Assembly (NCBI GenBank): GCA_024275565.1
Contig: JAJRYY010000011.1
Span: 1 to 42,463 of the forward strand
Direction of reading: 5' to 3'
Source of the DNA: Planctomycetota bacterium
GTDB taxonomy: Bacteria > Planctomycetota > Phycisphaerae > UBA1845
Length of the DNA: 42,463 nucleotides
Part shown: piece after piece, positions 7,792 to 16,467 of the stretch
How positions within the stretch are numbered: the stretch's first letter is position 1
How the letters are laid out: every line of letters starts with the position of its first letter
Position numbers and translations under genes: made by a program
Notes under the pieces: generated by a model
Told to the model about the DNA's origin: nothing
Seen by the model: the letters and a program-made list of their open reading frames with translations, nothing else
The model's database searches: none

Positions 7792-8955
7792 CTACGTTGC
7801 TACCAGGAGGTTTTCTGGGATGGACTGGGTGTGGATCATCTGCAGGAAGGCGTCGAAGAGGTAGGCAGCGTCGCGGGGGCCGGGGGCTGCTTCGGGGTGG
7901 TATTGGACTGCGAAGAGAGGCAAATCGTTGTGGGCGAATCCCTCCAGAGACTCATCGTTGAGGTTGATATGCGTGGGGCGAGCACCAGCCTGCGTGAGTG
8001 AGTTCGCATCGACTGCGAACCCGTGGTTTTGACTCGTGATTTCGACCCTGCCTGTTGCGAGATTGCGGACGGGGTGGTTGGCACCGTGGTGGCCGAATTT
8101 CAGCTTGTAGGTATCAGCACCCAGAGCACTTGCCAGCAACTGGTGACCGAGGCAGATGCCGAAGATTGGAACCTTTCCGATCAGTGCTTTGAGAGTCTCG
8201 ATGCACTCCTGAACCGCTTCGGGATCGCCGGGTCCGTTGCCGACGAGGATGGCGTCGGGATTTCGCTCCAGTACAGCGTTTGAGCTGGTCAGCCCGGTGA
8301 TGGTCTCGACGTCGCAGCCACGGGTGTTGAGTTCGCGGAGGATGTTGTATTTGACGCCGCAATCGAGGACGAGGACGCGTTTTCTATCAGGCCCGCCCTG
8401 CAGGTCAGTGCCACTGTTTGACACCTGGGTAGCTGGCGATACATGATCCATACGGAAGTTGGCTGCGTGGTTGGCGACGGCGGTGACGAGGTTTTGACCC
8501 GTCATCGCGGGTATTTCGCGCGTGCGGGATATGAGTTCTTCGGCATCTGTGCATTCCGTCGAGATGATCGATCGCATGGCGCCGTGGTCGCGCAGGATGC
8601 GGGTGATGGCGCGGGTGTCGACACCACGGATTCCGATAATGCCCTGCTCAGCCAGATACTCGCTTAATGACTGGGTTGCGAGGTGGTTGCTGTATTGGGT
8701 GGGGAGTTCCTTGGCGACGAATCCGGAGAGGTAGACGCGGGCGGATTCGATGTCGACCGGGTTGATGCCATAGTTGCCTATGAGAGGATAGGTCATGGTG
8801 ACGATCTGGCCGGTGTAGGATGGGTCGGTGAGGACCTCCTGGTAGCCAGTCATGCCGGTGTGGAAGACCGATTCGCCGGTGGCGGTCCCGGTTGCCCCTA
8901 AGGCATGTCCGGTGAATACTGATCCGTCCTCAAATGCGAGCGTGCATTGCGACAT
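7792..8955 (-). CDS. carA: Carbamoyl-phosphate synthase small subunit
   Basis: 387 residues, the family's usual length. It hydrolyses glutamine and channels ammonia to the large subunit to make carbamoyl phosphate for pyrimidines and arginine. The N-terminal small-subunit domain (residues 1-150; LAFEDGSVFTGHALGATG, TGYQEVLTDPSYTGQIV) is followed by a class I glutamine amidotransferase domain with the nucleophile Cys in GICLGHQL and the His/Glu pair in QYHPEAAPGP. All catalytic residues are present. An AGGA site precedes the ATG. It lies downstream of carB, separated by about 120 bases that hold a perfect palindrome; the reverse order (carA first) is commoner in bacteria. Confidence 0.97.
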   Translation of the reverse strand: MSQCTLAFEDGSVFTGHALGATGTATGESVFHTGMTGYQEVLTDPSYTGQIVTMTYPLIGNYGINPVDIESARVYLSGFVAKELPTQYSNHLATQSLSEYLAEQGIIGIRGVDTRAITRILRDHGAMRSIISTECTDAEELISRTREIPAMTGQNLVTAVANHAANFRMDHVSPATQVSNSGTDLQGGPDRKRVLVLDCGVKYNILRELNTRGCDVETITGLTSSNAVLERNPDAILVGNGPGDPEAVQECIETLKALIGKVPIFGICLGHQLLASALGADTYKLKFGHHGANHPVRNLATGRVEITSQNHGFAVDANSLTQAGARPTHINLNDESLEGFAHNDLPLFAVQYHPEAAPGPRDAAYLFDAFLQMIHTQSIPENLLVAT

Positions 8956-9006
8956 TTTGTTCCTGTTCTATACCATTGTATTGCATATTCGTTGGCGATG
9001 TTTTTT

Positions 9007-9068
9007 CCGAGCCGTGACCGTAAGGGAGCGGTTTCTCTCTTGTCCGCTCCCTTACGGTCACGGCTCGG
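9007..9068. repeat. Perfect 25-bp inverted repeat between carB and carA
   Basis: Left arm 9007-9031, 12-base T/C-rich loop 9032-9043, right arm 9044-9068; the arms are exact reverse complements and begin CCGAGCCGTGACCGTAAGGG. The left arm is preceded by six T on the plus strand. In the direction of carB-to-carA transcription the hairpin is followed by A residues rather than T, so it does not look like a standard intrinsic terminator. Related fragments lie near 7360-7377 and 21431, so it is a member of a repeat family and not a car-specific site. Confidence 0.9.
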
Positions 9069-9074
9069 AATGAG

Positions 9075-12000
9075 CTATCTGTTTGAATCACTCGTGCTCA
9101 TGTTGTCGTAATCCTGTAATGCTTTCACCGTCACTTCGCCAGCCTGCATGGCGTGGATCGCCTCCACGGCTGCGTGGGCTTCGGTCAAGGTCGTAATCAA
9201 CGGGATGCCGTATCGCACTGAGGCTGCTCTGATTTTGCCTTCGTCCGTATAGCGTCCAGTCACCGTGGCTGTATTGATGAGCAACTGGACGCGGTTTTGC
9301 TCGATCCACTTCAGCATATTGTTGTTGGGATTCTGGCTGATGCGTTTGACCAGTTCACACTCGATACCGGCTGCACTGAGGCGGTCGCGGGTGCCAGCCG
9401 TGGCGACAAATGAGAAGCCCATTTCCGCCAGTTCGCGGGCGATGGGCAGGATGAAGGGTTTGTCGGCATCGTTGACGCTGATATAGATGCATCCATCGGT
9501 GGGTAGTGTCTGCCCTGCTGCCATCTGTGCTTTTGCGAAGGCCATTGCGAATTTTTTGTCGATGCCCATAACCTCGCCGGTGGATCGCATTTCCGGACCC
9601 ATGACGACATCGACGCCGGGGAATTTGTTGAACGGGAAGACGACCTCCTTGACGCTGACGTGATCGAGGGTTTTATCAGGATCGTAATCGTACTTCGTCA
9701 GCACCGTGCATAACGGACGCCCGAGCATCACCTCGGTGGCGACCTTGGCCCATGGGATGCCGGTTGCTTTGCTGACAAACGGGACGGTGCGTGACGCTCG
9801 GGGGTTGACCTCCAGCACATACACACGGCGACTCTTGATCGCAAACTGGATGTTCATCAGGCCCGTGACATTCAAACGACGGGCAAGCGCCCGGGTCTGT
9901 CGCTCAATTTCGTCAATAATCATGCGGGATATCGAGTATGGCGGGATGGCGCAGGCGCTGTCACCGGAGTGGACGCCAGCCTCCTCGATATGCTCCATGA
10001 CCCCGCAGATGGTGCAAGTGCCCTCGTCGCCATAGAGACCAAAATCAGACACAGCATCGACGTCCACCTCGATCGCGTCCTGCAGAAATCGGTCGATCAG
10101 GATCGCGACGCGGGTGTCTTCGACGTCTGAGGCTGACAGTGCGGTGTCCATATACCGTCGAAGATCGTCTTCACTGTTGCAGATTTCCATCGCTCGACCG
10201 CCCAGAACGAATGACGGTCGGACCATGACCGGAAAGCCTATGCGCTGAGCGATTTCGACGGCTTCATCCACCGCGTAGGCGACGTCGCTGGGCGGCTGGA
10301 CGAGTCCGAGTTCGTTCATGATCTGCTGAAATTGCGATCGGTCCTCCGCCAGGTGGATGTCGTCTACGGTCGTACCAAGGATTGGCACACCTGCGGCTGC
10401 GAGTCCTTTTGCGAGGTTAAGGGGTGTCTGGCCGCCGAACTGCACGATGACGCCTTTGAGCTTGTCTCCGATGGCGGTGGTGATGTTGAGGACGTCTTCG
10501 ATGACGAGGGGTTCAAAAAAGAGGATGTCGGACGTGTCGTAATCGGTGGAGACGGTTTCGGGGTTGGAATTGACCATGATGGCTACACAGCCGGAAGCGC
10601 GCGTTGCCTGGACCGCATGGACGCAGCAGTAATCGAACTCAATGGCCTGGCCGATGCGGTTGGGTCCGCCGCCGAGGATGATGACGCACTCCTTATCAGG
10701 GAGGGTAAGTTCGTCATCAACGATTAACTCGCCATTTCGGCGAAACGGGGTCTCGTGGGTAGAGTAATAGTATGGCGTGTAGGCTTCGAATTCGGCTGCA
10801 CAGGTATCGACGGATTTGTAGCAGTGTCCGGGATGCTTCTGGGCGAAGGTTCGGAGACGCGCGGTATCGACGTTCCATGCGCGGGAGAGTTGTGCATAGC
10901 TGTAACCAGCCTGGAGTGCGCGACAGTACAGAGACTCAGCCTGCGGTCCTTCGGGGTCCGTATTGAGCAGCTCATCCTCCAGCTCACAGAGATCATTGAT
11001 CTGCGACAGGAACCATTTGTCGATTTTTGTGAGCTCGTAAATCGTATCGATGGAATAACCCATTTTGAGGGCGTAGCGAATGTAGTAGGGACGCCCCTGA
11101 CACGGTTCGAGAAGCTTCTCCCGGACGATTTCGTCGGCGATAGGCCATTGTCTGGCGGCGCGTTCAGCCCAGTCGTGGACGGGTTCGCCAGAGCGTCTGC
11201 CCTTGAGGGACCCATTCTCTCCTCGGAGCGTCTGTGCACGTTCAGCCCGTTTGAAATCCAGCCACGCGTCCTGCGTGTCCAGACCGAGTCCGTTGCGTTT
11301 GATCTCCATCGAGCGGATGCACTTCTGGAACGCCTCCTTGAAGGTACGACCGATCGCCATCGCTTCGCCGATCGATTTCATCTGCGTGGTAAGCGTTTCG
11401 TCAGATTCAGGGAATTTCTCGAAAGTCCAGCGGGGCATTTTCACGACGCAATAATCGATCGTCGGCTCGAAGCAGGCAGGGGTCTCTCGGGTGATATCGT
11501 TGCGGATTTCGTCGAGGGCGTACCCGATGGCGAGTTTTGCGGCGATCTTGGCGATGGGAAAACCGGTGGCTTTGGATGCGAGGGCTGAGGATCGGGATAC
11601 GCGAGGATTCATCTCGATCGCGACGAGCCTGCCATCGGTCGGAGAGATGGCGAATTGCACGTTGGCACCGCCGGTTTCGACCCCGACCGCACGCATGATC
11701 GCGATGGAAGCGTCACGCATGTTCTGATATTCCGCATCGGTGAGGGTCTGAGAGGGTGCGACGGTGATGGAATCGCCCGTGTGGACGCCCATGGGGTCGA
11801 GATTTTCAATGGAACACACGACCACGACATTGTCGTTCCGGTCGCGCATCAGCTCCATCTCGAATTCCTTCCAGCCATAGAGCGATTCCTCGATGAGGAT
11901 CTCGTGGTTGCGGGAAGCGTCGAACCCCGATCGCACGAGATAGTCAAATTGCTCGCGGGTCGTTGCGAATCCACCACCCGATCCGCCGAGCGTGTATGCA

Positions 12001-12524
12001 GGGCGAATGCAGCATGGCAGACCAATTTCGGTATAGGCAGATTCCGCGTCCTCGATCGTATGGGCTACGACCGATCTGGGAAGATCAACACCTGCTTCTG
12101 CACAGCTTTCCTTGAACCCGGTACGATCTTCAGCCCGATGGATCGTCTCGCGGTCAGCTCCGATGAGGTACGCATTGTGCTTTTCGAGGATGCCTCGTTC
12201 TGAAACGGTCATCGCACAGTTAAGCCCGGTCTGACCGCCAAGGGTCGGGAGGATGCAGTCGACAGGCGTACCGCGATCGGACTCATTCTGAAGGATGAGA
12301 TCGACAGTTTCAGGCGTGACCGGTTCGATATATGTGCGATCTGCCACCTCGGGGTCGGTCATGATGGTGGCTGGGTTGCTGTTGAGCAGGACAACGGAGA
12401 TGCCCTCTTCGCGGAGGGCTTTGCAGGCCTGGGTTCCGGAATAGTCGAATTCGCATGCCTGACCAATGACGATGGGTCCAGAGCCGATGATAAGGACGCG
12501 GTTGATGTCGGGATTCTTAGGCAT
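9075..12524 (-). CDS. carB: Carbamoyl-phosphate synthase large subunit
   Basis: 1149 residues, against about 1070 in E. coli. It makes carbamoyl phosphate from bicarbonate, ammonia and two ATP with CarA. Two homologous ATP-grasp halves are visible: the first opens [18 protein letters not shown], the second [19 protein letters not shown] (about residue 620). [18 protein letters not shown] in the first half and [18 protein letters not shown] in the second are the conserved ATP-site segments. The C-terminal MGS-like regulatory domain ([14 protein letters not shown], then NTAT) follows. The extra length lies mostly in the linker after the first ATP-grasp domain (charged segment around residues 420-450). 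It is the first gene of a carB-carA pair. Family certain. Confidence 0.97.
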   Translation of the reverse strand: MPKNPDINRVLIIGSGPIVIGQACEFDYSGTQACKALREEGISVVLLNSNPATIMTDPEVADRTYIEPVTPETVDLILQNESDRGTPVDCILPTLGGQTGLNCAMTVSERGILEKHNAYLIGADRETIHRAEDRTGFKESCAEAGVDLPRSVVAHTIEDAESAYTEIGLPCCIRPAYTLGGSGGGFATTREQFDYLVRSGFDASRNHEILIEESLYGWKEFEMELMRDRNDNVVVVCSIENLDPMGVHTGDSITVAPSQTLTDAEYQNMRDASIAIMRAVGVETGGANVQFAISPTDGRLVAIEMNPRVSRSSALASKATGFPIAKIAAKLAIGYALDEIRNDITRETPACFEPTIDYCVVKMPRWTFEKFPESDETLTTQMKSIGEAMAIGRTFKEAFQKCIRSMEIKRNGLGLDTQDAWLDFKRAERAQTLRGENGSLKGRRSGEPVHDWAERAARQWPIADEIVREKLLEPCQGRPYYIRYALKMGYSIDTIYELTKIDKWFLSQINDLCELEDELLNTDPEGPQAESLYCRALQAGYSYAQLSRAWNVDTARLRTFAQKHPGHCYKSVDTCAAEFEAYTPYYYSTHETPFRRNGELIVDDELTLPDKECVIILGGGPNRIGQAIEFDYCCVHAVQATRASGCVAIMVNSNPETVSTDYDTSDILFFEPLVIEDVLNITTAIGDKLKGVIVQFGGQTPLNLAKGLAAAGVPILGTTVDDIHLAEDRSQFQQIMNELGLVQPPSDVAYAVDEAVEIAQRIGFPVMVRPSFVLGGRAMEICNSEDDLRRYMDTALSASDVEDTRVAILIDRFLQDAIEVDVDAVSDFGLYGDEGTCTICGVMEHIEEAGVHSGDSACAIPPYSISRMIIDEIERQTRALARRLNVTGLMNIQFAIKSRRVYVLEVNPRASRTVPFVSKATGIPWAKVATEVMLGRPLCTVLTKYDYDPDKTLDHVSVKEVVFPFNKFPGVDVVMGPEMRSTGEVMGIDKKFAMAFAKAQMAAGQTLPTDGCIYISVNDADKPFILPIARELAEMGFSFVATAGTRDRLSAAGIECELVKRISQNPNNNMLKWIEQNRVQLLINTATVTGRYTDEGKIRAASVRYGIPLITTLTEAHAAVEAIHAMQAGEVTVKALQDYDNMSTSDSNR

Positions 12525-12764
12525 TCAGTCGTGGTTCTCGTTTTCAGATGATGGGTCTTGACGCATACCACCTCGATCACGCGCTGCCCGCGGCGAAGTT
12601 CCGCCCCTCATGCAGACATACACTTTCGCATATTTCACCAGACGCGTCACGGGCGTAATCGCATTTTTTACCGCATGCGGGATGTTTTTATCGGAGGTCA
12701 GAGGTTTTTATCGGGACGGGTCGATTTTCGGAGAAGTACCGATTCAACAGACGAGGATCATATT
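12525..12764. other. carB leader region with 20-base spaced repeats
   Basis: Gene-free 240 bases upstream of carB. At about 12664-12714 three T-tract motifs (TTTTTTACCGC, GTTTTTATCGG, GTTTTTATCGG) recur every 20 bases. This could be a repeated operator or bent-DNA promoter for carB; no clear -10/-35 or pyrimidine attenuator hairpin was recognised. Confidence 0.45.
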
Positions 12765-13619
12765 TTACCGCAGCCGAATCGTAGCCAGGAGCAGAATCCA
12801 GGCGTACGCAGACTGAATGCCAGCGATTTCGGCATAAAGACGCCAGTCCGCATCTGGGGGCATTCCGCCCCACCGGATGGCAGATTCTATGGCAACCACA
12901 GACGTGATCGCGGAAAAAATCATCAACCCGGCTGATTGTCGCAGCAGCGTGACCGGATTCCAGAACAGCAGACCAAGAACGCCCGCCATCCCAAGCCAGC
13001 CAAGGGCGATCTGCTCGACCATCTCCTGCTCAGCACCACCCCACCGGACCATGGCCCACGCACCACCAGCGGCGGCACACGCGGAAAAACCCATCAGCAG
13101 ATACCCCTGCCGCCACCGATGCAGAGGTGCACGCCAGCCAAGGATTCCGAACAAGGACGCAAACGCCAGCCAGCCGCCAGCCGCCCGCGCGATCCACTCC
13201 CACGCATCACGCGTAGCGAAGAGAATGACGGATTGCTGCGCCATTTCGTTGGCTTTTGCGAGTCGCTCCGCTTTTTGCTCCGGGGTCAGTCTCCGCAGAC
13301 GAGGGTCCGATTTCATCCCCAGCATACTCATCAGGTCGGCAGGCCTGTCGTCCATGCTGCCAGCCGCTCGGTCGATCAGCGCAGCCCCGAGCGTCACCCC
13401 CAGCCATGTGTCCATATCCTTCTGCTCGAACGCATCCAGCCAGTGCAAAATACTGATCGGGACACCCACGGCTTCGGTCACATAACCATCAATCGTATCC
13501 AGCCACACCACCGCAAAGAGCAGGCTGAGCAGCGACAGAATGCGCAGCCGGGACTTCCCACCCTTGCTCTGGGATGCACTGTAAATCGTCACAATTTCGA
13601 TTGATTGCGAGGTCGACAT
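12765..13619 (-). CDS. Hypothetical multi-pass membrane protein
   Basis: 284 residues from the ATG at 13619, giving an opening MSTSQSIEIVTIYSAS; a longer frame to 13670 is less likely. I do not recognise a family. Six hydrophobic spans can be seen: residues about 28-46, 145-165, 178-196, 208-230, 236-252 and 260-282. A roughly 90-residue polar region between spans 1 and 2 is charged and probably helical (RRLTPEQKAERLAKANEMAQ). No catalytic motif. It lies between carB and the M16 peptidase pair, same strand, but the spacing to both is over 100 bases, so it may be its own transcription unit. Confidence 0.65.
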   Translation of the reverse strand: MSTSQSIEIVTIYSASQSKGGKSRLRILSLLSLLFAVVWLDTIDGYVTEAVGVPISILHWLDAFEQKDMDTWLGVTLGAALIDRAAGSMDDRPADLMSMLGMKSDPRLRRLTPEQKAERLAKANEMAQQSVILFATRDAWEWIARAAGGWLAFASLFGILGWRAPLHRWRQGYLLMGFSACAAAGGAWAMVRWGGAEQEMVEQIALGWLGMAGVLGLLFWNPVTLLRQSAGLMIFSAITSVVAIESAIRWGGMPPDADWRLYAEIAGIQSAYAWILLLATIRLR

Positions 13620-13756
13620 ATTCACGTCAGGTCTGAGAGTTCCTAGCTTCCACTGCGACGCGCACGCCACGCGTCTGCTTCTTATCCTACCTTATACCAT
13701 CTGCCCGTACCGGGGTTACGCCATCTTACGTATTTACACGTCTAAATCTTACGGAA

Positions 13757-15010
13757 TCACACGTTTAATGACGACGTCCCAGGCCAGTCGCGAGGACCGA
13801 CGCTGACAAGAAATCCCTCACCATCGATCGGATACTGACGCAGAAAATCAGACACCGAATCCACCGTGACAGCCTCAACATCCGCCAACCGCTGCTCAAC
13901 CGTTCGCGGATCGCCGACATTGTTCACATCGTCCATAATCTGAACAAGTCGATGGTAAGGCGATTCGCCTTCGACCGCGAGCGTCGTCCGACGCCGGTTT
14001 TTCACGCGCTGAATCTCATGCTCATCGACCGGCGATTCGGAAATCGCCTTCGCCTCCTTCCGGAGCGCATCAGCCAGCTTATCGACCCCCTCCGGTTCCG
14101 TCTGACCATACAGAATCGTCAGCCCGCAATCCGTGAGATCATAACGAAATGCACTGGCACTGGGACTCAAACCAGCCTGCACAATGTTCCAATAGAACCG
14201 TGAATTTGACCCACCCAGGATGGACGCGGTCGCTTCAGCCGTATCATTCAAAGCATCCGATCCCGAGGGAGCAGCATAGCACAACGCGACGATCTGCTGG
14301 TTGAACCGCTCGACAACCTTATTGGCAGACCCCTTCTGGATCGCCGGCGGCAGGCGTTTTGCGACCCCACCATTGCTCTCCCACGTTCCGCAATACTTCT
14401 CCGCCATCTCAATGATCTGCGCAGGATCGACATTCCCCGCCACGATCAGCGTCAGATTGTCAGCCGCATACCTCGTCTGATAGTACGCATGCAACTGATC
14501 CCGCGTCAGCGCCTCGACCGTACTGTCATACCCGAGAATAGGCCAACCCAGAGGATGGTCCTTGAAAACCCGTTCCAGCGCAAAATCAAACATCACATGA
14601 TCGAGCGAGTCCTTCGACATCGCGATCTCTTCGAGAATGACCTTCTTCTCCATCTCGAATTCTTCATTCGGCAGAGAAGGACGCATCATATCCGCCAATA
14701 TCTCGATCTGCGATTCAATCCGATCGATCGGAACCCACCCAAAATAAAACGTCCGATCCTCGCCGGTAAACGCGTTGTAGGTGCTGCCAATCTTGTCGAA
14801 ATCGACGCTGATCTCACGCCAGTCACGCTTGGCAGACCCTTTGAAACACATATGTTCGAGATAATGCGACGCTCCCGCCAGATCAGGCGTCTCATCGCGA
14901 GCACCCGTCTTGCACAAAAAACCAGCCGCAGCAGATTTCACATGCGGCATGCGTTCAATAACGATCCGCAAACCATTGTCCATCGTATGCAGCGTATATG
15001 GATCACTCAT
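13757..15010 (-). CDS. M16 family zinc peptidase, catalytic subunit
   Basis: 417 residues of the M16B (mitochondrial processing peptidase-like) family. The inverted zinc motif HYLEH is at residues 49-53 (H49, catalytic E52, H53), with the third ligand Glu in VILEEIA about 76 residues on, as expected. No signal peptide is evident, so it is cytoplasmic unless exported otherwise. The C-terminal domain lacks the usual Arg...Tyr substrate-binding pair (the REK..GLVY region) that the upstream partner keeps. The start overlaps the partner's stop (TAATG), so the two are translated together and probably form a heterodimer. Substrate unknown; relatives degrade peptides. Confidence 0.9.
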   Translation of the reverse strand: MSDPYTLHTMDNGLRIVIERMPHVKSAAAGFLCKTGARDETPDLAGASHYLEHMCFKGSAKRDWREISVDFDKIGSTYNAFTGEDRTFYFGWVPIDRIESQIEILADMMRPSLPNEEFEMEKKVILEEIAMSKDSLDHVMFDFALERVFKDHPLGWPILGYDSTVEALTRDQLHAYYQTRYAADNLTLIVAGNVDPAQIIEMAEKYCGTWESNGGVAKRLPPAIQKGSANKVVERFNQQIVALCYAAPSGSDALNDTAEATASILGGSNSRFYWNIVQAGLSPSASAFRYDLTDCGLTILYGQTEPEGVDKLADALRKEAKAISESPVDEHEIQRVKNRRRTTLAVEGESPYHRLVQIMDDVNNVGDPRTVEQRLADVEAVTVDSVSDFLRQYPIDGEGFLVSVGPRDWPGTSSLNV

Positions 15011-16305
15011 TACCCCTGCCCCCCTGTCGCAGATTCCGACGCAGAAACAACTTCCGCACCCTCCAGAACCCTCGGCCCCAGCGTCACCACACTCAAAGCA
15101 TCACGCGGATGCTCCTTCAGATACTTCTGAATATCATCCACAGTGACAGCCTTGATCTTCGCGACCTTCTCCTCAGGACCGATATACCGCCCGAACTGAA
15201 ACAGATCGTCCGCAAGCTCACCACATCGCGCACGCGTGATATCGCCCCGCGTCTCGACCTTTGCCACAATCCCGGTCACCGCACGATCCAGCTCTTCAAC
15301 CGTCAGATCCTCACCCACACGATCAACCTCCCGTAGAAGCGTTTCATAGGTCAAATCGCACCGTTCGGGCTTCGTGGAAGCTCCCATAAAAATCATCCCA
15401 TCACCACGCGGATTTTCGCCCCACGCACTCACCCAATACACAAGCCCCTGCTTCTCACGCACCTCCGTGAACAACCGCGAACTCATCCCGCCAGACAACA
15501 CAGCAAGCATCGCACGCTGCGCAAAATATTGAGGATCGGTTCGCGAAACACCCGGAAAAGCAATCGCGATCTGCTGCTGCTCTGCCTCCTTCATATGATG
15601 CACGCGACGCGCATCAAACGTGATCGGATAGGGTTCGCGTCCTGATTGACGCACCTCTCCAAACCCCGAAAACTGCTTCTCAAGTATCGCCTCAAACGCC
15701 TCAGCACGAACATTCCCCGCAACCGTCACCACCAGGCGACCCGCACCATAATACTTCCCATAATGCTCAACAATCGTATCACGCGTGATACGCTCCACCG
15801 TTTCCAGCTCGCCCATCGCATGCCGACCCAGCACCGCACCATACGCCTGCCGACCGATGTACTTATCCGCCAGACTCTGCGGATCGTCATCAAGAGCATG
15901 AATCTCCTGCCGCGTCAGCTCTTTGGAAACCTCAATCTTCTCAGCAGGAAACGTAGGCCGACGCAGAAACTCCGCCTGAAGCTCAACTGCACGCTCGACG
16001 AATTCCGGCAATACAAGGCAGGAATACCCACTGGCCTCACGACCGACCCATCCGCTGTGCGAAGCGCCAATCTCATCGAACGCGTCGGAAATTCCACGAC
16101 CGTCGAAATTCTCAGTCCCAAGATCGATCGTTTCCTGGAGCATCCGCGCCACGCCGAACAGACCATCAGCCTCATCAGCCGTTCCGGTCAGAAAACGAAA
16201 TTCCATCGCAACCGCATGTCGATCCGGAAGATCGATGCAACCAAGTTCGATCCCGCAGTCCAATGTTTTATGTGTCAATGGCGTTTTATGTGTGCATGAA
16301 TCCAT
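15010..16305 (-). CDS. M16 family peptidase-like protein, non-catalytic subunit
   Basis: 431 residues, homologous to the next gene but without the zinc site: where HxxEH should be it reads RMLQE (R54, Q57, E58). It does keep the C-terminal substrate-binding signature SRLFTEVREKQGLVYWVSA with its Arg and Tyr. In the M16B family, pairs made of a zinc-bearing subunit and an R/Y-bearing subunit form one active heterodimer, and the arrangement here fits that exactly. The N terminus opens MDSCTHKTPL; a slightly later start is possible since no strong ribosome site is evident. Upstream lie the short repeats at 16363-16440. Confidence 0.88.
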   Translation of the reverse strand: MDSCTHKTPLTHKTLDCGIELGCIDLPDRHAVAMEFRFLTGTADEADGLFGVARMLQETIDLGTENFDGRGISDAFDEIGASHSGWVGREASGYSCLVLPEFVERAVELQAEFLRRPTFPAEKIEVSKELTRQEIHALDDDPQSLADKYIGRQAYGAVLGRHAMGELETVERITRDTIVEHYGKYYGAGRLVVTVAGNVRAEAFEAILEKQFSGFGEVRQSGREPYPITFDARRVHHMKEAEQQQIAIAFPGVSRTDPQYFAQRAMLAVLSGGMSSRLFTEVREKQGLVYWVSAWGENPRGDGMIFMGASTKPERCDLTYETLLREVDRVGEDLTVEELDRAVTGIVAKVETRGDITRARCGELADDLFQFGRYIGPEEKVAKIKAVTVDDIQKYLKEHPRDALSVVTLGPRVLEGAEVVSASESATGGQG

Positions 16306-16362
16306 TCGGTTTCCAATATAATATTCACACGAAAATAGTCCTGAACAACGAACCCACTGTCA

Positions 16363-16390
16363 GGTGCCCCATCTCTTCAAACGTAGGGGA
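16363..16390 (+). repeat. Short palindromic repeat, family 2 copy A
   Basis: GGTGCCCCATCTCTTCAAAC followed by GTAGGGGA. An imperfect hairpin (CCCCAT / GTAGGGG). Copy B follows 50 bases later, and an inverted copy is at 32324-32350. Confidence 0.7.
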
Positions 16391-16412
16391 AAATGAGCAA
16401 CTGCCCAAAAGC

Positions 16413-16440
16413 GGGTGCCCCATATCTTCAGACGTGGGGA
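16413..16440 (+). repeat. Short palindromic repeat, family 2 copy B
   Basis: GGTGCCCCATATCTTCAGAC followed by GTGGGGA; 23 of 28 or so positions agree with copy A. It sits between the mutase stop and the M16 start, both genes being on the minus strand. Confidence 0.7.
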
Positions 16441-16467
16441 ATTCAATGATCTAACGACACCAGAACC

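Noticed and set aside
9007..9068. Intrinsic terminator after carB
   Set aside because: The hairpin is followed by A residues in the transcribed direction, so the T-tract expected of a terminator is missing.
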